Positions 1-5,526 of a stretch of DNA of 5,526 nt are shown piece after piece; position 1 is the first letter of the stretch, and each line of letters opens with the position of its first letter. The position numbers were made by a program, and so were the translations under genes. The DNA comes from Porphyromonadaceae bacterium (lineage in GTDB: Bacteria; Bacteroidota; Bacteroidia; Bacteroidales; CAMTPD01). The DNA is taken from contig DLYT01000063.1 of NCBI GenBank assembly GCA_003447595.1, positions 7,820 through 13,345 of the forward strand. Reading direction: 5' to 3'. The notes beneath the pieces were generated by a model that was given only the letters and a program-made list of their open reading frames with translations, did not search any database and was not told where the DNA came from.

Positions 1-947
1 TCCTTAACTCCATCTCTTGCATATAAATCAGCTAATCGTCGATATTGGGGAAATCGATTACGCTCATTTGAATAATCATCAATAATCTTGTATGTATAAT
101 AACGTGCTTTCTCTAAATCCTTTGTCGCGGAGTAATAGTTTGAAACAGTTCGATAATATCTAGCGGTGTCTATTTTTACACCCTTAATTTCAAAGACTTT
201 GTCACACCATTCTATAGCCTCGCTGTATTTTTGCTGCCCATACACACAGTTTGCCAACAAATACAAGATTCCTTCTTGCTTTTCATTAAGTTTGTTTCGC
301 CTTACAAAATCAATCGTTGCAATATAGGCATCTTCTTGCTCTTCTTTCTGCCCCATAAAGCCATATAAATTCCCAAAAAAGCGGAGCATCTCAAACTGTC
401 CATCTATATCTTCTGTCTCTTTGTATGATTTATGAGCTTGCTTTGCATATTCTAAAGCTCGTTCATATTCTCCAGTCATATTGTAAACAACTGCCTTTTG
501 ATGAAAAAACACAGCTCTTTGATGGGGCGTTACAATATATCGCTGCTCTATATCTACAATAACTTCAGACAATTGCTCTGTAATATCAGCCTTACCTTGA
601 AGCAACATATATACATTCATCAACTTCATCTTTAAGTCGAAGAGATGGTCTGATGGAGCTACTTCAATTGCTCTTTTAAGATACGACACACAACGTAAAA
701 GATTAGCTGTCGAAGGCTCCTTATTCGTTAGCTCATCAACAAGTTCTTTATAGATTAACGCCTTAGTCTTTCCCGAATAGCTTAGTTTTCGCACTTCTAA
801 CAGTACAGAGTCGCATGCCTCGGAGTCTTTCATATTCTCTAAAACTTTTGCACGCAAAAACACTACATCTGTAGCATTTTCATTGCCACAAGCATAGGAA
901 CATAAAAGCATTGTAATCAAAAAGGAAACATACAAATAAAGTCTCAT
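1..947 (-). CDS. Exported TPR-repeat protein, N-terminal part (3' end beyond window)
   Basis: The frame starts with ATG at 947-945 and stays open to the left edge: 315 complete codons and no stop. The N-terminus, MRLYLYVSFLITMLLCSYAC, is a hydrophobic export signal, and Cys20 in SYAC is a possible lipidation site. The rest is alpha-helical with tetratricopeptide repeats: about 145-177 (AVVYNMTGEYERALEYAKQA), 185-218 (FGNLYGFMGQ), 226-256 (LANCVYGQQKYSEAIEWCDK), 262-292 (VSNYYSATKDLEKARYYTYK), and the start of another at 301 (YRRLADLYARDG). TPR arrays act as protein-binding scaffolds. In Bacteroidota such exported N-terminal arrays often precede a membrane helix and a cytoplasmic LuxR-type helix-turn-helix or a histidine kinase; whether that holds here cannot be seen. 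A plain TPR lipoprotein is the alternative. The start lies 29 bases after the barrel gene on the same strand, with no terminator visible, so read-through from the operon is possible. No good Shine-Dalgarno is present, which is usual for the phylum. Confidence 0.85.
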   Translation of the reverse strand, partial: MRLYLYVSFLITMLLCSYACGNENATDVVFLRAKVLENMKDSEACDSVLLEVRKLSYSGKTKALIYKELVDELTNKEPSTANLLRCVSYLKRAIEVAPSDHLFDLKMKLMNVYMLLQGKADITEQLSEVIVDIEQRYIVTPHQRAVFFHQKAVVYNMTGEYERALEYAKQAHKSYKETEDIDGQFEMLRFFGNLYGFMGQKEEQEDAYIATIDFVRRNKLNEKQEGILYLLANCVYGQQKYSEAIEWCDKVFEIKGVKIDTARYYRTVSNYYSATKDLEKARYYTYKIIDDYSNERNRFPQYRRLADLYARDGVK

Positions 948-976
948 CCAAATATATCTATCTAAAACAACGACTA
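948..976 (-). other. 29-base gap before the TPR gene, no terminator seen
   Basis: This is the longest non-coding stretch in the window. It is A/T-rich and contains no inverted repeat followed by a T-run, so nothing visible stops transcription from the barrel gene entering the TPR gene. A TATATTTG matching the Bacteroides -7 element (TAnnTTTG) sits one base before the TPR ATG, but no TTTG-like -33 element lies at the usual distance and the transcript would be leaderless. I therefore do not call a promoter here. Confidence 0.5.
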
Positions 977-2536
977 TTAAAAAACAATACCCAAGGAAAC
1001 GTCTAATGCTAAATATCTATTTCCTTTGTAAGAGGTAGTCGTAACTTGTTTGAAAAGGGTAGAGCAAGAACCAAACAAAGCAATATCTCGATTGAGTTGA
1101 TAAAGGTATCTACCATATAAATTCACATTCCAACTCGTTGCTGTATTATAGTCGAACTCCTGATTTAGATTCTTCAAATTTTGTTTTAACGTAATATCAG
1201 GAGCTTCTTGATCTTCAAGCATTCTTTTTTCCAAAGGATTCCCACCTCCGAATTGAGCATGCAAAGAAACAGATAAATTCAACACAGACTTATCAAACAC
1301 TTTATTTTTTTTATAAAACGAACCAATAAGATACTGTGAATAGTCTTGATTATATTGCACGGGGTAAATTGAATAGTATTTCTTTGTATTCGATATAGAC
1401 CCAAACCAGCCAACCTCATCACTATTTATCCATTTCGAAACTGGCCTTGCCAAGGAATAACTCAACCCTAAGCTCTTATTATCGACTTCCGACTTCTTAA
1501 TTCGACCATATTGTACCCACTTAGTTACCCCATCAACAACAGCTAATTGCTGAATATTATCAAAACCATTTAAATAAGAACTTTTAAGATTGACTCTAAA
1601 GCTATGACGTAGCGATTCTGTATTAATTTGCATTCGCCCATTTACGGCAAAGAAAGCACCTTCAGCCTCTCCGCCTCTCTCATCCATTACTTTATTATGG
1701 AAAATCGACTGAAACTCCTTTCCTCCTTTCAATTCTACTGCATATTGGATCAAACCGGCTGCATTGGCATTTCCCAAAAGCAAAGCAGCACCAACATCTG
1801 AACGATCATAATAGCGTCTAATTCCTCCTTTTTGCAAGGATTCTGACTTATAAAACCACAATGGAAAAATACTAAATACATCTTGTTCACGATCGCCGTC
1901 TTTCATGTATGAGATATCCTCACTTGCATAATGATAGAGTAAAGTTGCTCCAACTTGAAGCCGACTACCGGTATACATGAATCCCGGATTCATCCGTATA
2001 CAGATTCCTTTATTACTATTCCTTGGATCGACTAATTTATTATTTGTAAAAGCTAAATAATCAAGCCCAACACCAACAGACCATCGCTGATTTATCTTAT
2101 ACCCAACTTCAGCCCCTAACAAATAACGCTCTCCACGTTGTAGTCCCGGTATTGAATCACCTATACCAACTAAATACTCATTATTTGTCATACTACTCGA
2201 CCACGTAATATTACGTCTGTTCACAAATTCAAACCCGGCATTACCACGCAAATAAAAGTTGCCCATTTTTAAATAGGACAATGCTCCCACCGCATAGGTA
2301 TCTCTATGCCTAGAGATATTTACATTATGATAAGCCCCTTCGTCGTTCTTATATTGGAATTGAGCTGTATTGTATCGACTAAAATTATTATATGTCAACT
2401 TTACCGGATTCGATAAATCCAGATAAATATTATTCTGTTCCAACACCTCAGGTGTCATTAAGAACACAGAATCTACAGCCGCACTTATCCGCACTGAGAC
2501 TATTAAAAATAAAACAAATAACAGCGATCTATTCAT
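977..2536 (-). CDS. DUF6850-type outer-membrane beta-barrel protein
   Basis: A 519-residue outer-membrane protein. The N-terminus, starting MNRSLLFVLFLIV, is a signal peptide, with likely cleavage near SAA-VDS around residue 20. The mature protein starts with about 25 residues (VFLMTPEVLEQNN) and then goes almost directly into amphipathic strands such as HRDTYAVGALSYLKMGNFYLRG, RYLLGAEVGYKINQRWSVGVGLDY and RLQVGATLLYHYASE. It ends in ALDVSLGIVF, with the terminal Phe expected for BAM-dependent insertion. No plug, TonB box or catalytic motif is visible, so it is not a second TonB-dependent receptor. I place it in DUF6850 by remembered resemblance; no function is established to my knowledge. 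The ATG is 3 bases after the stop of the lipoprotein gene, so the two are very likely co-transcribed and translationally coupled. A weak purine stretch, AAAGAAA, lies about 9 bases upstream, inside the end of the preceding gene. A channel or assembly role beside the receptor and lipoprotein is inferred from the neighbourhood only. Confidence 0.82.
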   Translation of the reverse strand: MNRSLLFVLFLIVSVRISAAVDSVFLMTPEVLEQNNIYLDLSNPVKLTYNNFSRYNTAQFQYKNDEGAYHNVNISRHRDTYAVGALSYLKMGNFYLRGNAGFEFVNRRNITWSSSMTNNEYLVGIGDSIPGLQRGERYLLGAEVGYKINQRWSVGVGLDYLAFTNNKLVDPRNSNKGICIRMNPGFMYTGSRLQVGATLLYHYASEDISYMKDGDREQDVFSIFPLWFYKSESLQKGGIRRYYDRSDVGAALLLGNANAAGLIQYAVELKGGKEFQSIFHNKVMDERGGEAEGAFFAVNGRMQINTESLRHSFRVNLKSSYLNGFDNIQQLAVVDGVTKWVQYGRIKKSEVDNKSLGLSYSLARPVSKWINSDEVGWFGSISNTKKYYSIYPVQYNQDYSQYLIGSFYKKNKVFDKSVLNLSVSLHAQFGGGNPLEKRMLEDQEAPDITLKQNLKNLNQEFDYNTATSWNVNLYGRYLYQLNRDIALFGSCSTLFKQVTTTSYKGNRYLALDVSLGIVF

Positions 2537-2542
2537 TGGTTA
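2534..2542 (-). other. Lipoprotein stop / barrel start junction (translational coupling)
   Basis: On the minus strand the junction reads TAACCAATG: the stop at 2542-2540, three bases, then the ATG of the beta-barrel gene at 2536-2534. There is no room for a promoter or terminator, so the two genes share a transcript. A weak purine-rich AAAGAAA just upstream, inside the lipoprotein gene, is the only ribosome-binding candidate. Confidence 0.8.
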
Positions 2543-3724
2543 TTTCTTTAGAGAGGGAATCACTTCCTCAAAATCAGCAAAAGAGTTATTAGTATCTTGC
2601 ATTTGTTTGTCACCATCATTTGTTGTAACAACTCGACGTCTCAGCGCTCTACCGCTATAACGTCCGGCGGCCATATATACTGCTTCAACATCCAAAGACG
2701 CAGGAACTCTTTTGTTATTTTTATCAGATAAATCCTCCACAATATCTACACAATCAATGATTGTTTCCTTCGGAATCATTAGAAAATAAGACGATGAAGT
2801 TGGCCTTCCAGGTTCTTTTTGCAGATTCTCCGGATCTTTAGCGAAATCACCAGCCACAATATCTTCAAATCGAAAGAGAACAAACGTAGGTCCTTGTACA
2901 GCAATTGCATAACTCGACGATGTTCCATGTTTCCAAAACATATTCAAAGGCTTTACCCCTGCATTGATATCATGCTTGAGCGAAGGATCCCAAAATGCCC
3001 AATCTATATGAGACAGATCTACCGAGTTAGGATGATTATAACTTCCGGCTTGATGATTTACCGCATTATTAGCAATCATAACTTCTTGCCCGGGCAATAA
3101 TGGATATTCTTTTCCACTACCCGGAAATTGCCATGCCATATAAGCTATAGGAATAAAACTCATATCCGTAGCATTCATCCACGAGGAAGGTTTACTTGCT
3201 ACGGCAGGAGCAACAGTTCCTACACAAAGACCATCTAGATATACAATCTCGTGCGTATTGTTGTAAAGAGCAATGTATTGATCTTTCATATAGTTCTCCC
3301 CTTTATTTCCTTTACAACCGGCAAAATAAACCTCAGAGATGACAATTGCACTTTTAGAAGAGTAGTCTAGAAATAATTCAACCTTCTGAAATTCTTCTTT
3401 AGCAGATAAAACTTCTATTTGATCAAGCCTTCCATTATACATATATTGTATTGCACCATCAATATACTCATACTGAGCCTGAACGCTATAAAACCCACGT
3501 TCTACCACTAAATGCGCAAGGCCATCGTCATCACAACTTGCATTATACACAACTCCGGATGCTGTATTAGTCATTTTTATCTGCACGTTATTGATAGCAG
3601 GAAAGTCTCCTTTCTCTTTTATTTTTACGGCAACAACTACTTTCTGATAGCTTAATGCTTCTTCGTTACACGCAAAACAAATCAATGCAATAAGAGCAGC
3701 AGATATAAATACAAAAAACCTCAT
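2540..3724 (-). CDS. DUF4876-type lipoprotein with Ig-like and lamin-tail-like regions
   Basis: A 394-residue exported lipoprotein, probably the partner of the TonB-dependent receptor encoded just upstream. The start is the ATG at 3724-3722, giving MRFFVFISAALIALICFAC, a lipoprotein signal peptide with Cys19 as the lipidated residue. The following NEE is acidic, as in the Bacteroidota surface-export signal, so exposure on the cell surface is plausible. Residues about 24-120 look like a carboxypeptidase-regulatory or Ig-like sandwich (DDDGLAHLVVERGFYSVQAQY). From about 126, IVISEVYFAGC...DQYIALYNN...VYLDGLC resembles a lamin-tail-like fold, and the C-terminus carries the matching DTNNSFADFE. 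I recognise this layout as DUF4876 from memory, not from a search. Cysteines occur at 64, 137, 167 and 325, and five histidines between 224 and 266. An alternative TTG start at 3730 would add two residues and overlap the receptor stop; ATG is preferred because it gives a normal signal peptide. Biochemical function is unknown; ligand capture or complex assembly is inferred from context. Confidence 0.86.
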   Translation of the reverse strand: MRFFVFISAALIALICFACNEEALSYQKVVVAVKIKEKGDFPAINNVQIKMTNTASGVVYNASCDDDGLAHLVVERGFYSVQAQYEYIDGAIQYMYNGRLDQIEVLSAKEEFQKVELFLDYSSKSAIVISEVYFAGCKGNKGENYMKDQYIALYNNTHEIVYLDGLCVGTVAPAVASKPSSWMNATDMSFIPIAYMAWQFPGSGKEYPLLPGQEVMIANNAVNHQAGSYNHPNSVDLSHIDWAFWDPSLKHDINAGVKPLNMFWKHGTSSSYAIAVQGPTFVLFRFEDIVAGDFAKDPENLQKEPGRPTSSSYFLMIPKETIIDCVDIVEDLSDKNNKRVPASLDVEAVYMAAGRYSGRALRRRVVTTNDGDKQMQDTNNSFADFEEVIPSLKK

Positions 3725-3730
3725 TATCAA
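3722..3730 (-). other. Receptor stop / lipoprotein start junction (translational coupling)
   Basis: Read on the minus strand the junction is TTGATAATG. The receptor ends with TGA (3729-3727), two bases follow, and the lipoprotein ATG is at 3724-3722. A TTG at 3730-3728 is in frame with the lipoprotein but would add only Met-Ile before the normal signal peptide. The upstream sequence is A/T-rich with no strong Shine-Dalgarno. Such spacing implies one transcript and probably reinitiation by the ribosome that finished the receptor. Confidence 0.8.
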
Positions 3731-5526
3731 AATTTTAATTTCAATTCAGCCCCAAAATAAATATCGGGATTTTTAATCACATAACTTTGTGTAGTTGCCT
3801 GATAACGACGCGGATTTATTTTCGCAAAATTATTGGCATAAAAAGAGATTAAGATATGCTCTCCAATTTCCTTATTCACTTTCAGATTTAATAAGAAGTA
3901 CGGAGAATATTTATTGGTAGCATACATTCGATTGGATGGAGTCACCAGCATTTGCTTATAGCGAGAATCGGTCATCATTTGCTCGGTAAATGGCATTGCC
4001 TCTCCTAATGTATTGACGATATAAACCGGAGCAATCAACACATCATCTTTTACCATTTCATTTTGTACAAACTTAAAATCTTTCTGTGAATCATGAATAT
4101 TCCACTTAAAGTATTCCTTTTCCATCCATATGGCTTGTAATGTAAGCGTTGTCACGATACCCAATTGAGGAATATGCGTAATCAATCGAAAGTTTGTATT
4201 TAATCGTTCATACACAGAAGTATTATAACCGGAAGTATTTACATTATATATTCCGGCATACTCATACGAACGTCCGTTGATCATTTGATTATAATAACGT
4301 GCCTGTAATCCAAACTCATTCTTCACGGATGAGATATATGCTCCATCGAAAGCTAACGAACTATAGATTGACTCGATTTTATTCGTTTGAAAAGAATACT
4401 CAATCCCCCATTTCTTTTGTTCTATACCATTATCAGGACGGTTGTAAGTATTAAATATCGTATCCATTGTATACGCAACACTACTTCCATGATTCGTCAA
4501 AACACCATTATCATAAATAAGTTGTGCATCTTTATCCGTAATGTTGTTATATCGCTTATAATTTAAAATCGACAAGCAACTTTGATAATTGAATCCATTC
4601 TTAAGATGTTCGTTGAAATACGTTATTTCACCCCAACCGGCTTTTGTATTGAAGTCTAATCCTATCTCAAATTTTCTATTGCGAGGCAATAATAACTCAT
4701 CATTTGATGTATTCTTAATATAGTCTGTTGTTACAATAGCAAGTTTCTTATTCGTAACTTCATCGCTATATGAAAAGCTGGTCATATCAAAATAACGAGG
4801 ATCATTATAAATATAGCTCATTGTAGGCATTTTATGTAAAACACCCCATGCACCTTTAATACTAAAGGTATTCAGCCATGTATTCTCATTCTCGAAAATC
4901 CGATACTTCAAATTAACACGAGGGTCTATTGCTTTGAATGAATGTTTCCCATCTTGCGTTCGCAAATAACTGATACGAGCTCCAACTTGTGAAAACAATG
5001 TCGTCTTTCCTAAATGAAACACATTTTCATTTTCCACATATCCAGACAACTGCATTGTATTTGATAAGTGATCGTAAGAAAGCGGTCGCATATTGGGCGA
5101 CGGCGGCAACAATGGATCAAACTCTTGACCTCTACCGTTGTTCCCTTCATAGACGATCTCACCGCCAAGCGTTATTTTATTTGAATATTTTGTAGAAGAA
5201 ACCAGTTTATTTCCAGATATATTCAATGACGTTGTAAATGGTTTCCCGTTTACTGTAAGCAAACTCATGTATTGAGGAGGTATAAAATAACCAATATGTT
5301 CTCCCGAAATCAATGCGTCAGACGAAATCATTTGATTAGATGAGTGCCAAACCGACTCATTGATAAGCTGACTTTCATACTGAAATGAAGCAGAATAATC
5401 GAGTGCTGTGACAAATTTCTTATTCAATTTCCAGGAACCAAAAACACTCCCCGACCAGTCTTGGTTCGTTGCTTCGTTGTATTCTCCTTTTATTTTATCG
5501 GTCGATTTATCCGCTTTGTCTTTTGC
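3727..5526 (-). CDS. TonB-dependent outer-membrane receptor, C-terminal part (5' end beyond window)
   Basis: This is the beta-barrel part of a TonB-dependent receptor, which imports a ligand across the outer membrane using energy passed on by TonB-ExbBD. The frame is open to the right edge, giving 599 residues before TGA at 3729-3727. No ATG start is visible; a TTG at 5427-5425 is internal, and the frame upstream of it stays coding (Lys/Asp-rich stretch, then a strand-like WSGSVFGSWK). Numbered from the window edge, typical barrel landmarks are IDPRVNLKYRI (about 200-210), LLLPRNRKFEIGLDF (about 278-292), matching the usual 'L-x-P-E-x-x-x-x-E-x-G' barrel motif, and the C-terminal block from SPYFLLNLKVNKEI through FYANNF to a terminal Phe, the usual outer-membrane insertion signal. 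Alternating aromatic strands and long polar loops fit a 22-strand barrel. The plug, TonB box and any N-terminal carboxypeptidase-like domain are off the window. It is the first visible gene of a tight operon with a lipoprotein and a second barrel. Family is secure; substrate is unknown. Confidence 0.93.
   Translation of the reverse strand, partial: AKDKADKSTDKIKGEYNEATNQDWSGSVFGSWKLNKKFVTALDYSASFQYESQLINESVWHSSNQMISSDALISGEHIGYFIPPQYMSLLTVNGKPFTTSLNISGNKLVSSTKYSNKITLGGEIVYEGNNGRGQEFDPLLPPSPNMRPLSYDHLSNTMQLSGYVENENVFHLGKTTLFSQVGARISYLRTQDGKHSFKAIDPRVNLKYRIFENENTWLNTFSIKGAWGVLHKMPTMSYIYNDPRYFDMTSFSYSDEVTNKKLAIVTTDYIKNTSNDELLLPRNRKFEIGLDFNTKAGWGEITYFNEHLKNGFNYQSCLSILNYKRYNNITDKDAQLIYDNGVLTNHGSSVAYTMDTIFNTYNRPDNGIEQKKWGIEYSFQTNKIESIYSSLAFDGAYISSVKNEFGLQARYYNQMINGRSYEYAGIYNVNTSGYNTSVYERLNTNFRLITHIPQLGIVTTLTLQAIWMEKEYFKWNIHDSQKDFKFVQNEMVKDDVLIAPVYIVNTLGEAMPFTEQMMTDSRYKQMLVTPSNRMYATNKYSPYFLLNLKVNKEIGEHILISFYANNFAKINPRRYQATTQSYVIKNPDIYFGAELKLKF

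Noticed and set aside
945..956. TATATTTG as a Bacteroides -7 promoter element for the TPR gene
   Set aside because: It ends one base before the ATG, so the transcript would be leaderless, and no TTTG-like -33 element is found 19-21 bases upstream. In A/T-rich DNA this match is expected by chance.
977..985. T-run at the end of the barrel gene (minus strand) as a terminator
   Set aside because: The T-run (ATTGTTTTTTAA) encodes the final residues Val-Phe and the stop, and no stable hairpin precedes it.
977..2536. Second TonB-dependent receptor
   Set aside because: At 519 residues, with barrel strands beginning almost directly after the signal peptide, there is no room for a plug domain.
2392..2592. 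66-codon plus-strand open frame
   Set aside because: It overlaps the start of the barrel gene and the end of the lipoprotein gene on the other strand, both well supported; the product shows no domain or signal and is a shadow.
2819..3100. 93-codon plus-strand open frame
   Set aside because: It lies wholly inside the lipoprotein gene on the opposite strand, with a Cys/Arg-rich, unstructured-looking translation; a shadow.
4989..5195. 68-codon plus-strand open frame
   Set aside because: It lies wholly inside the receptor gene on the opposite strand, with no recognisable features; a shadow.
2540..5526. Classical SusC/SusD polysaccharide utilisation pair
   Set aside because: The lipoprotein after the receptor is beta-rich and lamin-tail-like, with no TPR-like helical SusD pattern, and no glycoside hydrolase or other carbohydrate-active gene is in the window.

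Overview
The window is AT-rich and reads as a gene cluster of a Bacteroidota bacterium, most likely Bacteroidales. The support is a TonB-dependent receptor of the Bacteroides type, two genes of families I know chiefly from this phylum (DUF4876 lipoprotein and DUF6850 beta-barrel), a lipoprotein start with acidic residues just after the lipidated cysteine, and A/T-rich translation starts without clear Shine-Dalgarno sequences. The species cannot be read from this sequence.

All four genes lie on the minus strand and are read from right to left. From the right edge: (1) 5526-3727, the C-terminal 599 residues of a TonB-dependent outer-membrane receptor whose N-terminus and plug lie outside the window; (2) 3724-2540, a surface or periplasmic lipoprotein of DUF4876 type, with an Ig-like N-terminal part followed by a lamin-tail-like region; (3) 2536-977, a DUF6850-type outer-membrane beta-barrel; (4) 947-1, the N-terminal 315 residues of an exported TPR protein that runs off the left edge. 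Genes 1 to 3 are separated by only 2 and 3 bases and form a tight operon. Gene 4 follows after 29 bases with no visible terminator. Almost all of the window is coding, and no gene-free stretch exceeds 30 bases.

The likely joint role is an outer-membrane uptake system built from a TonB-driven barrel, a lipoprotein partner and a second, plugless barrel, without SusD in the visible part. The substrate cannot be read from the sequence. The TPR protein may be a last operon member or the sensor part of a regulator; its C-terminus, which would decide, is missing. No RNA genes, mobile elements, CRISPR arrays, repeats or convincing promoters were found. The operon promoter must lie to the right of the window.
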